A DNA stretch of 64,000 bases, from assembly GCF_003323745.1 (NCBI RefSeq), contig NZ_QOIL01000006.1:186001-250000 (forward strand), given 5' to 3'. Made by a program: the position numbers and the translations under genes. The notes below the pieces were generated by a model. The model searched no databases. It was not told where the DNA came from and worked only from the letters and a program-made list of their open reading frames with translations. Within the stretch, counting starts at the first letter, position 1; each line of letters begins with the position of its first letter. This document shows positions 1-7,757 of this stretch, in pieces. This DNA comes from Sphaerisporangium album (GTDB lineage Bacteria > Actinomycetota > Actinomycetes > Streptosporangiales > Streptosporangiaceae).

Positions 1-181
1 TTTCGGCGGAGGCGCGGCCGGGCAGCTCGCCGTCCACCACATGGCGCCCGGCGCCGGGACTGCTCCCCGGCCGCGCGTGCGGGCCGTCCCGGGCTATCCG
101 GGCCAGTCGTCCGTCCCCGGCTCTCCGTACCCGACCATGCCGAGCCCGCCCTCCCCGGCCCCGGCGGGGTTCCCGAGGTGA
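1..181 (+). CDS. 3' end of an unidentified proline-rich protein (partial)
   Basis: Reading in frame from base 2 gives an open frame of about 59 codons that begins outside the window and stops at the TGA at 179-181. The residues are Gly-, Pro-, Ala- and Ser-rich, ending in a PSPPSPAPAGFPR tail, as in the disordered C-terminus of many actinobacterial proteins. No domain can be recognised. A DUF4230 gene follows on the same strand 86 bases later. The frame could be chance, because GC-rich DNA often stays open over this length. Confidence 0.4.
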   Translation, partial: FGGGAAGQLAVHHMAPGAGTAPRPRVRAVPGYPGQSSVPGSPYPTMPSPPSPAPAGFPR

Positions 182-267
182 GTCCCGGGGCGCGCGGCGG
201 GGACCGCGCTCCCGCACGGGGCCGCACATGATGTGAGAAAGGCCTCATCTCGGGAAGGAGACGGGTC

Positions 268-957
268 GTGAACCGCCAGATGTCGACCCCCCAGACGGCG
301 CCCCCGGCCGAGCCGGTCGAGCGCCGTCGCCGGCGTGGCTGGCGCCTGCTCGCAGGCGTGCTCGTGGTGCTGGTGCTCCTGGTCGTGGGAGCCCGGCTCA
401 CCTGGTCGTACCTCAACCCGTTCGGTGAGACGACCGTCGACCGCAGTCAGCCGGTCCTGCTCCAGTCGATCCAGAACATGAGCCGGTTCCAGGCCGCCAG
501 CGGCAACTTCCAGGTCATCGTCGACCTGGAGAAGGACGCCGCGTTCCTGCCCGACGCCATCAAGGGCACGCGCACGCTGTTCGTCGGCGCGGGCAGCGTG
601 GACGCCTACGTCGACTTCTCGGGCCTGCCCAAGGACGCGATCACCGTCTCCCCCGACCGCACCGAGGTCAGCGTGCGGCTGCCGCGCGCGCAGCTGGAGA
701 AGACGAACCTGAACAACGACAAGTCCTACGTCTACGCCCAGCAGCGCGGGCTGCTCGACCGCGTCCAGGAGATGCTGTCCAGCTCCCCCCAGAACCAGCA
801 GGAGCTGTACGTCCTGGCGGAACGGAAGATCGCCGAGGCCGCCCGGTCCAGTGACCTGCGCAACCGCGCCGACCAGAACACCAAGCTGATGCTCGAGGGC
901 ATGCTCAAGTCCCTCGGCTTCACCAAGGTGACGGTGAAGTACGCCGACGAGCCCTGA
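268..957 (+). CDS. DUF4230 domain membrane-anchored protein
   Basis: A 229-residue protein with a basic N-terminal stretch (RRRRR around residues 19-23), one membrane segment at about 27-42, and a long extracytoplasmic part that resembles the DUF4230 family. That family consists of single-pass membrane proteins of unknown function found in actinobacteria and firmicutes. The GTG start is supported by GGAAGGAG at 253-260, 7 bases upstream; an in-frame ATG at 280 is possible but lacks its own ribosome site. No cysteines or catalytic motif are evident. It faces the convergent thiolase gene across 85 bp, so it is probably a single-gene unit or the last gene of a unit starting outside the window. 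The family match is from sequence recognition; the role is unknown. Confidence 0.8.
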   Translation: MNRQMSTPQTAPPAEPVERRRRRGWRLLAGVLVVLVLLVVGARLTWSYLNPFGETTVDRSQPVLLQSIQNMSRFQAASGNFQVIVDLEKDAAFLPDAIKGTRTLFVGAGSVDAYVDFSGLPKDAITVSPDRTEVSVRLPRAQLEKTNLNNDKSYVYAQQRGLLDRVQEMLSSSPQNQQELYVLAERKIAEAARSSDLRNRADQNTKLMLEGMLKSLGFTKVTVKYADEP

Positions 958-1042
958 CGCGCGGGGCCGCACGACGCTACCGACCTGCGCCTGACGCCTG
1001 ATCACGCGGGGCGGACGGCCGGAGCCGAGGAGGTCCCCGGGG

Positions 1043-2230
1043 TCAGGAGGCCGGGACGGTGATGATCAGGGCGTCGCCCTGGCCTCCGCCGCCGCACAGG
1101 CCGGCCGCGCCGGTGCCCCCGCCCCTGCGCCGCAGCTCGTGGGCGAGGGTCAGGACGATGCGCGCGCCGGAGGCGCCGATGGGGTGCCCGAGCGCGATGC
1201 CGCCGCCGTTGACGTTCACCTTGTCCTGCGGCACGCCAAGCTCCTTGACCGACTGGAGCACGACCGCCGCGAACGCCTCGTTGATCTCGACCAGGTCGAG
1301 GTCGTCGGTGGTGAGGCCCTGCTTGCCGAGGGCCTGGAAGATGGCGTTGGCGGGCTGGGACTGCAGCGAGTTGTCCGGCCCGGCGACGTTGCCGTGCGCG
1401 CCGATCTCGGCCAGCCAGGGCAGCCCGAGCTCCTCGGCCTTGGCCTTGGACATGACCACGACGGCGCAGGCCCCGTCGGAGATCTGGGACGCCGACCCGG
1501 CCGTGATCGTGCCGTCCTCGGCGAACGCCGGCCGCAGCCGGGCGAGCGTCTCGACGGTGGTGTCGCCGCGCACGCCCTCGTCGGTGGAGAAGACGATGGG
1601 GTCGCCCTTGCGCTGGGGCAGCGTGACCGGGACGATCTCGTCGTCGAACCGGCCGTCCTTGATGGCGGCGGCGGCGAGCTGGTGGGACCTGGCCGAGAAG
1701 GCGTCCTGCTCCTCGCGCCCGAGGCCGAGCCGGGTGTTGTGCCGCTCGGTGGACTCGCCCATCGAGACCTGGTCGAACACGTCCGTCAGCCCGTCGTAGG
1801 CCATCGCGTCGACGACCTCCGAGCCGCCGTACTTGACGCCCTTGCGCAGCCCCGGCAGCAGGTGGGGGGCGTTGGTCATCGACTCCATGCCGCCCGCGAC
1901 CACGATGTCGAACTCGCCGGCGCGGATGAGCTGGTCGGCCAGGGCGATCGCGTCGAGCCCGGACAGGCAGACCTTGTTGATGGTCAGCGACGGCACGCTC
2001 ATCGGCACGCCCGCCTTCACGGCGGCCTGGCGGGAGGGGATCTGCCCCGCGCCGGCCTGGAGTACCTGCCCGATGATCACATACTGCACCCGGTCGGGCG
2101 CGACGCCGGCGCGCTCCAGCGCCGCCTTGATCACGATGCCGCCCAGGTCGGCGGCGGACAGGCCGGACAGCGCGCCGAGCAGCCGTCCGATGGGAGTGCG
2201 GGCCCCCGCCACGATGACGGATCGCGACAT
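1043..2230 (-). CDS. acetyl-CoA C-acetyltransferase (thiolase)
   Basis: A 395-residue thiolase, the usual length for biosynthetic acetoacetyl-CoA thiolases, which condense two acetyl-CoA to acetoacetyl-CoA or run the reverse. The nucleophilic cysteine is C88 in NKVCLSG; the C-terminal [16 protein letters not shown] block with the active-site histidine and the second catalytic cysteine in [11 protein letters not shown] are present. The [16 protein letters not shown] start at 2230 fits the family, although no strong Shine-Dalgarno is visible there; an in-frame ATG at 2272 would add 14 residues. It diverges from methylmalonyl-CoA epimerase, and the region between holds a perfect 11-bp inverted repeat. 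With the 3-hydroxyacyl-CoA dehydrogenase at 7758-9230 it suggests short-chain acyl-CoA or polyhydroxybutyrate-type metabolism. Confidence 0.93.
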   Translation of the reverse strand: MSRSVIVAGARTPIGRLLGALSGLSAADLGGIVIKAALERAGVAPDRVQYVIIGQVLQAGAGQIPSRQAAVKAGVPMSVPSLTINKVCLSGLDAIALADQLIRAGEFDIVVAGGMESMTNAPHLLPGLRKGVKYGGSEVVDAMAYDGLTDVFDQVSMGESTERHNTRLGLGREEQDAFSARSHQLAAAAIKDGRFDDEIVPVTLPQRKGDPIVFSTDEGVRGDTTVETLARLRPAFAEDGTITAGSASQISDGACAVVVMSKAKAEELGLPWLAEIGAHGNVAGPDNSLQSQPANAIFQALGKQGLTTDDLDLVEINEAFAAVVLQSVKELGVPQDKVNVNGGGIALGHPIGASGARIVLTLAHELRRRGGGTGAAGLCGGGGQGDALIITVPAS

Positions 2231-2323
2231 GCCGGGCGGGATGGTGGAAGAACCGGACACCAGGGCCTCCATGATGGGGTCGTAGGCGACTTTGCCACCA
2301 TACCCAGGCCGGGCCGGACGGCT

Positions 2324-2354
2324 TGAGCGAGGTCTCGCGACGGGACCTCGCTCA
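2324..2354. promoter_or_regulatory. perfect 11-bp inverted repeat between divergent thiolase and epimerase genes
   Basis: TGAGCGAGGTC at 2324-2334 is repeated as its exact reverse complement at 2344-2354 with a 9-nt spacer. It lies 94 bases upstream of the thiolase start and 45 bases upstream of the epimerase start. A symmetric element at a divergent promoter is typical of a repressor operator, but it could equally form a hairpin in the leader of either transcript. No T-tract follows, so a terminator is less likely. Confidence 0.5.
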
Positions 2355-2398
2355 GGGCGCCCGGCCCGCGAAGACCGACACGCACCGGAGGACACGCA

Positions 2399-2827
2399 AT
2401 GCTGATGAGAATCGACCATGTGGGCATCGCCTGCGAGAATCTCGACGAGAAGATCGCGTTCTATCGGTCGGTCTTCGACGTGAAGGTCGTCGCCCGCGAG
2501 ATCAACGAGGAGCAGGGGGTGGAGGAAGCCATGCTGCACGTGGCCGACGGCGAGGGAGGCGGCTCCTACATCCAGCTTCTCGAACCTCTGGGCCCCGACA
2601 CGCCGGTGGGGAAGTTCCTCGCCCGGCGAGGCGAGGGCGTTCACCACATCGCGTACGGAGTGTCCGATATCGTCGCGGCGATGGAGCACATCGGCGGCGA
2701 GGGAGTGCGTTTGCTGGACAAGTCGCCCCGTCACGGAGCAATGGGCACGTCAATCGCGTTTCTTCATCCAAAGGACGTGGGAGGAGTCTTGACAGAGCTG
2801 GTCGAGTCCCCTCCCCGGCCGTCCTAG
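2399..2827 (+). CDS. mce: methylmalonyl-CoA epimerase
   Basis: A 142-residue VOC-fold (glyoxalase superfamily) protein that interconverts (2R)- and (2S)-methylmalonyl-CoA between propionyl-CoA carboxylase and the B12-dependent mutase. Expected metal ligands are visible: H7 in RIDHVG, Q59 in SYIQLLEP, H82 or H83 in VHHIAYGV, and E133 in LTELVE. ATG at 2399 follows GGAGG at about 2386-2390; a second in-frame ATG lies two codons later. The neighbours fit: thiolase is divergent on one side and the coiled-coil polarity protein follows, the same neighbourhood as mce-scy in Streptomyces. The PduO adenosyltransferase at 18390-18980 would supply the cofactor of the partner mutase. Confidence 0.95.
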   Translation: MLMRIDHVGIACENLDEKIAFYRSVFDVKVVAREINEEQGVEEAMLHVADGEGGGSYIQLLEPLGPDTPVGKFLARRGEGVHHIAYGVSDIVAAMEHIGGEGVRLLDKSPRHGAMGTSIAFLHPKDVGGVLTELVESPPRPS

Positions 2828-3098
2828 CAGACGAAACTTAACAATGGCTTATTCGTAACAAGTCGCGCAGAAAGTCGGACGGGACCTCCAATTCGGCAAC
2901 ACCGGAGTACGCTGGCCTACCACCGGACGTGGATCCCGACCATGGACGGGCGAGCCGAGCACAAGCACCCGAGGGCGCGCGAGAGCGGGCCCTCAGCCAT
3001 GTGCGCAGCGCGCGCGACCATAGGAGCGGGTTCCCGCCTCGGATGTCCGCCCCCCGTCCGGCCCGTGTAGCCGTCTCGACAACCCAGGATCGAGCCTC

Positions 3099-4391
3099 AT
3101 GCAGTCCGACATCGACGCCCAGCTGAACAATTTCTTCGAAGACGCCCCCACGCGGGAATTCGACGTGGTTCTCCGTGGTTACGACCGGCACCAGGTGCAC
3201 GACCACCTCAAGCAACTCGACACCGAGTTGCGTCAGGCACGCGAGCAACTCGCCTCCTCGCAGCGCGAGCTCTCCGATTCCCAGCGCCAGCTCCAGGAGC
3301 AGGAGCGCCCGACCTATTCCGGTCTGGGCGCCCGCATCGAGCAGCTGCTGCGCCTGGCGGAGGAGCAGGCGACCGAGCTGGTCCAGGCGGCCAGGTCCGA
3401 GGCCAACGAGATCAAGGCCGCGGCGAAGGTCGACGCCGCCGACACGCGCGCCGCCGCCGAGAACGAGGCGGCCGAGAAGCGCGCGCTCGCCACCCGCGAG
3501 GCCGACGAGATGCGCACCACGGCCGAGCGCGAGGCCGAGGAGATCCGCTCGACCGCCAAGCGCGAGGCCGACGAGCTGACCTCCACCACCGAGCGCGAGG
3601 TCTCCAAGCTCCGGGCCACCGCCGACCACGAGGTCGCCGAGAAGCGCGCCGACGCCGAGCGCGAGATCGCCAAGCTGCGCACCACCACCGAGCGCGAGGT
3701 CGCGCAGCTGCGCGCGTCCACCAAGCGCGAGCGCGACGAGGTGCTCACCACCGCCAAGCGCCAGGCCGACGAGATGCGGGCCCAGGCCCAGCGCGTCCTG
3801 GAGGAGTCCGAGGCCAAGCGCGCCCAGGACGAGGCCGAGTTCGAGATCCAGCTCGCCGCCCGCCGCGAGGAGGCCGAGCGCCAGGAGTCCGAGCGCCACG
3901 CCACCGCCCAGGCCGCGACGCAGAAGCTGGTCGCCGAGGCCGAGCAGCGCGCCGCCACGGCCGAGCAGCGGGCCACCAAGGCCACCCAGCAGGCCGAGCA
4001 GACCCGCCGCGAGGCCGACACGCACGCCAAGCAGTTGCTGGCGAACGCCCGCAAGAACGCCGACCAGCTCGTGGCGGAGGCCAAGTCCAGCGCCGAGTCG
4101 ATCGTCTCGGACGCCAAGGCCGAGGCCGAGCGCAACCGCACCCTCGCCCAGCGTCAGGTGGACGAGCTGACCCGCCAGCGCGACAGCATCACCAGCCACC
4201 TCGCGCAGCTGCGCCAGCTCCTCGGCGGCGCGGCGCTGCCGGGCATGGACGAGGCCCCGGCGGTGGCCGCCGCACCCGCCAAGCCCGCCCTCGCGCCGAC
4301 GCCGGTCGCGAGTGAGAAGCCGAGCCCCGCGCCGGCTCCGCAGCGCGCCGCGGCTCCCGCCGACGACGATTCCGAGTGGTGGCAGGAGTAA
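3099..4391 (+). CDS. DivIVA-type coiled-coil polarity protein (Scy/FilP-like)
   Basis: A 430-residue, almost wholly helical protein. Residues 20-40 (FDVVLRGYDRHQVHDHL) match the N-terminal DivIVA membrane-binding motif. Residues 100-231 form twelve uninterrupted 11-residue units (hendecads) of the type READEMRTTAE or REIAKLRTTTE, giving a right-handed or straight coiled coil; a less regular coil continues to about 375. The tail is Ala/Pro-rich and ends in DDDSEWWQE. Position immediately after mce is that of scy in Streptomyces, where Scy and FilP organise the tip-growth polarisome. This protein is far shorter than Scy (about 1,300 residues) and longer than FilP. Its likely role is polar cytoskeletal scaffolding on the cytoplasmic membrane face. 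A strong hairpin ends the unit at 4433-4473. Confidence 0.8.
   Translation: MQSDIDAQLNNFFEDAPTREFDVVLRGYDRHQVHDHLKQLDTELRQAREQLASSQRELSDSQRQLQEQERPTYSGLGARIEQLLRLAEEQATELVQAARSEANEIKAAAKVDAADTRAAAENEAAEKRALATREADEMRTTAEREAEEIRSTAKREADELTSTTEREVSKLRATADHEVAEKRADAEREIAKLRTTTEREVAQLRASTKRERDEVLTTAKRQADEMRAQAQRVLEESEAKRAQDEAEFEIQLAARREEAERQESERHATAQAATQKLVAEAEQRAATAEQRATKATQQAEQTRREADTHAKQLLANARKNADQLVAEAKSSAESIVSDAKAEAERNRTLAQRQVDELTRQRDSITSHLAQLRQLLGGAALPGMDEAPAVAAAPAKPALAPTPVASEKPSPAPAPQRAAAPADDDSEWWQE
3396..3791 (+). repeat. twelve in-frame 33-bp hendecad repeats
   Basis: The coding DNA for residues 100-231 of the coiled-coil protein consists of twelve adjacent 33-bp units whose translations share the pattern xExxExRxTAx. 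Spacing is exact, with no partial unit, so copy number could change by slippage or recombination without shifting the frame. Confidence 0.8.
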
Positions 4392-4432
4392 GCCCCGAGC
4401 AGGTACCACAAATGGGGCGTTAGGACGGCTAC

Positions 4433-4473
4433 CAGGAGAGCCTGGCGATCATGAGGGTCGCTAGGCTCTCCTG
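4433..4473 (+). terminator. 16-bp-stem hairpin between coiled-coil gene and permease gene
   Basis: Bases 4433-4448 pair with 4458-4473 (15 Watson-Crick pairs plus one G-U) around a 9-nt loop. It lies 42 bases behind the coiled-coil gene and 33 bases before the GTG of the permease, and is followed by TTGTCC rather than a long T-run. The best reading is a terminator of the upstream gene; it may also act in the permease leader. Confidence 0.65.
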
Positions 4474-4505
4474 TTGTCCGCGCCCTGTGACGCCGAGGAG
4501 CACTC

Positions 4506-5774
4506 GTGCCCGATACCGCCCCGGACGCCGTGCCGCGTCCGGACATGCCCAGAGCCGCCGCGCACGGCAGGCCGGGTGCCGCAGGCGCGGCGGAGGTGAC
4601 CGATATCCTGCCCACGGCGGGCGTCCCCTATCCCACGCCCTCCGAAGACCGCACGGCGGGCGGGCGCGCGGCCTCAGCCCCGGGCCCGGGTCCGGCCGTA
4701 GCCGCGGACGCGACGGACGACTCTGCGCCGTACGGCGTGCCGGGCAAGCCCTTCGCCCGGGGGCCGTTCCTGTGGGGGTTCACGGCCGCGCTCGGCGTGC
4801 TGACGGCGTGGGGCCTGGCCCAGGCCCTGGTCAGCTCGCGCAGCGTGATCGTGCTGATCGTGGTGGCGGCGTTCCTGGCCGTGGGGCTCAACCCCGTGGT
4901 CGAAGGGCTCCAGCGGTGGGGGCTCGGCCGGCGCTGGGCGATCTCGATCGTCTTCCTCGGCGTGATCGTCATGTTCGGGCTGTTCGGGCTCGCGATCGTC
5001 CCGCCGGTAGGCGAGCAGACCAGTGACTTCATCAGCGCCGTGCCCGGCTACGTGCAGGAACTGCTGGGCAACCCGACGATCAAGCAGCTCGACGCCGACT
5101 ACCAGATCCTCGCCAAGGTGCAGGACTACATCACCAACGGCGGCCTCGGGGCGGCCGTCGCGGGGGGCATCCTCGGCGCGGGCGCGGTGGTGCTGGACGC
5201 GTTCTTCTCCGGGCTGACGCTGCTGGTGCTGACCCTCTACTTCCTCTCCTCGCTGCCGACGATCAAGGAGTACATGCTGCGCCTGGTGCCCGCGACCCGC
5301 CGGGCCCGCACGTCGGCGATCGGCGACGAGATCCTCGCGGGCATCGGCGGCTACGTCGCGGGCAACGTGCTGATCTCGGTGATCGCGGGCGCCCTGTCGT
5401 GGCTGTTCCTGTCCATCGCCGGGGCGCGGTACGCGCTGGCGCTGGCGCTCGTGGTGGCGGTGACGGACCTGATCCCGCTGGTGGGCGCCACGGTGGGGGC
5501 GGTGCTGGTCAGCGCGGTGGGGTTCCTGCAGTCCGCGACGCTCGGCATCGCCTGCGCGATCTTCTTCATCGTCTACCAGCAGGTCGAGAACTATGTCATC
5601 TACCCGCGCGTGATGCGCCGGTCGGTGGACGTCGCACCCGCCGTGACGGTGATCGCCGCGTTGTTCGGCGGAGCGCTGCTCGGCGCGGTCGGGGCGCTGC
5701 TGGCGATCCCCGTGGCGGCCGCGGTGGCGCTGATCGTCCGTGAGGTCGTCCTGCCCCGCCAGGCCAGGATGTGA
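4506..5774 (+). CDS. AI-2E family transporter (PerM/TqsA-like permease)
   Basis: A 422-residue integral membrane protein. Residues 1-80 are a hydrophilic, probably disordered cytoplasmic N-terminus rich in Pro, Ala and Gly. Then come about eight hydrophobic segments in the usual arrangement of this family: paired helices after residue 85 (WGFTAALGVL, VIVLIVVAAFLAVGLNP), an extracytoplasmic or amphipathic middle region (QELLGNPTIKQLDADYQ), and clustered C-terminal helices including DLIPLVGATVGAVLV and YPRVMRRSVDVAPAVTV. Family members export small molecules or act as Na+/H+ antiporters; the substrate cannot be told from sequence. GTG at 4506 follows GAGGAG at 4495-4500. It converges with the SDR gene across 15 bp. 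Confidence 0.9.
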   Translation: MPDTAPDAVPRPDMPRAAAHGRPGAAGAAEVTDILPTAGVPYPTPSEDRTAGGRAASAPGPGPAVAADATDDSAPYGVPGKPFARGPFLWGFTAALGVLTAWGLAQALVSSRSVIVLIVVAAFLAVGLNPVVEGLQRWGLGRRWAISIVFLGVIVMFGLFGLAIVPPVGEQTSDFISAVPGYVQELLGNPTIKQLDADYQILAKVQDYITNGGLGAAVAGGILGAGAVVLDAFFSGLTLLVLTLYFLSSLPTIKEYMLRLVPATRRARTSAIGDEILAGIGGYVAGNVLISVIAGALSWLFLSIAGARYALALALVVAVTDLIPLVGATVGAVLVSAVGFLQSATLGIACAIFFIVYQQVENYVIYPRVMRRSVDVAPAVTVIAALFGGALLGAVGALLAIPVAAAVALIVREVVLPRQARM

Positions 5775-5789
5775 CCCGGGCGCGGCCGC

Positions 5790-6548
5790 TCAGGTCGCGG
5801 TGAAGCCGCCGTCGATGAACAGCACCTGCCCGGTCATGTAGGCCGAGGCGTCGCCGGCGAGGAACACCGCCGGGGAGGCCATCTCCTCGGGCGTGCCCCA
5901 GCGGCCCATGGGCACGGACGAGACGGTCGCCTTACTGGCGTTGTCGTCCTCCCACAGGGTGCGGTTGAGGTCGGTCGCGGTCCAGCCGGGGCACAGGGCG
6001 TTGACGCGGACGCCGCTCGCCGCCCACTCCAGCGCGAGGGTCTTGGTCAGGGCGACCAGGCCCGCCTTGGAGACCGCGTACGGCGCCATGAACGGCGCGC
6101 CCAGGGCTGCCACGGACGCCACGTTGATGACCGAGCCGGACCCGCGCTCCAGCAGGTGCGGCGCGAGCGCGTGGCACACCGCCATGGCGGAGTCGAGGTT
6201 CAGCTTCATCAGCTTGTCCCAGCCCGACAGGCGCAGGTCCTTGAACGGGACCATGAAGTTGGAGCCGCCCGCGTTGTTGACGACGATGTCCACGTGGCCG
6301 AGGCGCTCGACGGCCTCCAGCGCGGCCGCGGCCGCGGCGTCCCGGTCGGAGACGTCGCACGGGATGACGTGCGCGCGGCGCCCGAGGGCCTCGACCTCCT
6401 TGGCGACCTCGGCCAGGTTCTCCGGCGACCGCGCGACCAGCGCGACGTCGGCTCCCGCCGCGGCGTAGGCGAGGGCGATGGCCCGCCCGATCCCGCGCGA
6501 CGCCCCGGTGACCAGCGCGCCCCGCCCCGACAGATCAAACGCACCCAC
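5790..6548 (-). CDS. SDR family NAD(P)-dependent oxidoreductase
   Basis: A 252-residue classical short-chain dehydrogenase/reductase. It has the TGASRGIG nucleotide-binding motif near the N-terminus, NNAGG, and the catalytic Ser with YAVSK (Tyr and Lys). It ends in GQVLFIDGGFTAT, as in FabG-like and gluconate/glucose dehydrogenase-like members. Substrate is not predictable; the neighbouring acyl-CoA genes make a 3-oxoacyl or hydroxyacyl substrate possible, but this is only context. ATG at 6548 gives the typical MxxFDLSGRxALVTG start. A 63-bp gap separates it from the hydrolase gene upstream on the same strand, so the two may be cotranscribed. Confidence 0.93.
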   Translation of the reverse strand: MGAFDLSGRGALVTGASRGIGRAIALAYAAAGADVALVARSPENLAEVAKEVEALGRRAHVIPCDVSDRDAAAAAALEAVERLGHVDIVVNNAGGSNFMVPFKDLRLSGWDKLMKLNLDSAMAVCHALAPHLLERGSGSVINVASVAALGAPFMAPYAVSKAGLVALTKTLALEWAASGVRVNALCPGWTATDLNRTLWEDDNASKATVSSVPMGRWGTPEEMASPAVFLAGDASAYMTGQVLFIDGGFTAT

Positions 6549-6611
6549 GGATGTGCCCTCCCTCGTCCGAAACCGAACAAGATTCTAGGGCATCGCCGGG
6601 CGGGCGGGAAC

Positions 6612-7316
6612 TCACACTTCGGTGGGCAGCGGATGAGCGGCGGGGTTGACCCGCCCGACGATCTCGTTCAGCACGACGCGGACGTACGGCTCGCCCACCC
6701 ACAGGTGCTTGGCGCCGTCCACGCCGACGACCTCCGACTGCGGGACGCGCGCGAACCGCCGCCGCGCCTCCTCGGGCCTCAGGTAGTCGTCGAACTCGGG
6801 GACCAGCGCGACCAGCGGCCGTCCGAACCGCGCCCAGGCGTCCAGGTCGGCGTCGCCGGCGCGCTTGAGGGGAGGCGACAGCAGGATCGCGCCCTGGACG
6901 AGCGGGTCGTGCCCCCACTTCAGCGCCAGCTCGGTGCCGAACGACCAGCCGAGCAGCCAGGGGTTCGGCAGGTCGTGGAACTCGGCGTACTCAAGCGCCG
7001 CCGCCACGTCGAACCGCTCGCCCTCACCCTCGTCGAACGCCCCCTCGGACCTGCCCCGGGCCGAGGCGGTGCCCCGGGTGTTGAAGCGCAGCACGGCCAG
7101 GCCCGCCAGCGCGGGCAGCCGGTAGGACGCCTTGCGCAGCACGTGGCTGTCCATCATGCCCTCGGCCGTGGGCAGCGGGTGCAGGCAGATCAGCGTCGCG
7201 GCGGGACGTCCCTCGGGCGGCGAGGCCAGCTCGCCCACCAGCGTGAGCCCGTCGGCCGTGTGCAGCTCGATGTCCTCCCGGGCGGCGGGCAGGATCGTGG
7301 ACGAGCGGATCTCCAA
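6612..7316 (-). CDS. alpha/beta-fold hydrolase
   Basis: A 234-residue alpha/beta hydrolase of the small dienelactone-hydrolase or YdjP-like type. The nucleophile elbow is GWSFGTE (GxSxG), preceded by LICLHPLP with the oxyanion region; the catalytic His is in GAKHLWVGEP near the C-terminus and an Asp candidate lies in EFDDYLR. The start is taken as TTG at 7316: GAGGAG lies 6 bases upstream, and the longer version (7442) would overlap the next gene by 49 bases with a poor Pro/Arg-rich extension. The probable operon order is 3-hydroxyacyl-CoA dehydrogenase, zinc-ribbon protein, this gene, SDR. Substrate unknown. Confidence 0.85.
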   Translation of the reverse strand: MEIRSSTILPAAREDIELHTADGLTLVGELASPPEGRPAATLICLHPLPTAEGMMDSHVLRKASYRLPALAGLAVLRFNTRGTASARGRSEGAFDEGEGERFDVAAALEYAEFHDLPNPWLLGWSFGTELALKWGHDPLVQGAILLSPPLKRAGDADLDAWARFGRPLVALVPEFDDYLRPEEARRRFARVPQSEVVGVDGAKHLWVGEPYVRVVLNEIVGRVNPAAHPLPTEV

Positions 7317-7393
7317 TGACGGCTCCTCAAACTCCTTCGAGCACCCCGGCGGTCCCGGGGCCGTGCGGGGCGGCGGCCCGCTCTTGCTTCGGA

Positions 7394-7717
7394 TCAGTAC
7401 CGCGAGCGGCCGGGCCCGCGGTCGGTGCGCTTGCGCCAGCACGCGGTGTGCCAGTGGCGCCGCTCGCCCTCCCCGCCGGTCCAGTTGGGCCAGCTCACGA
7501 GGTGCGGCAGGCCGGGCCGGATCTCCTGGTCACATCCCGGGCAGCGGTAGACCTTCTCGGAGCCGCCGCCGGACACCATGCGGACCTTCCACTCTCCGTC
7601 CGGCCCTTCCTCCACCCGGTCCATCCCCCGTAGAACACCGTCGTCGAGCGGGCGCGCGGGCGCGGCGCGTCCTCCTCGGTCCCAGGGGTCCATGCGGCGA
7701 GCACGACGGGGGCTCAT
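7394..7717 (-). CDS. small zinc-ribbon-like conserved actinobacterial protein
   Basis: A 107-residue basic protein with a CPGC knuckle (VYRCPGCDQEI), followed by a conserved HLVSWPN stretch and WHTACW. The CxxC plus HxxC spacing suggests one bound zinc. Proteins of this type occur widely in actinobacteria and are sometimes labelled ATP/GTP-binding without a visible P-loop; none is seen here either. It starts 40 bp downstream of the 3-hydroxyacyl-CoA dehydrogenase gene on the same strand and ends 77 bp before the hydrolase. ATG at 7693 (MDPWDRGG) is an alternative, shorter start. Function unknown. Confidence 0.75.
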   Translation of the reverse strand: MSPRRARRMDPWDRGGRAAPARPLDDGVLRGMDRVEEGPDGEWKVRMVSGGGSEKVYRCPGCDQEIRPGLPHLVSWPNWTGGEGERRHWHTACWRKRTDRGPGRSRY

Positions 7718-7757
7718 GTCGACACAAACGTCTGATCGCAGGATCTTCTTCCTGTAC

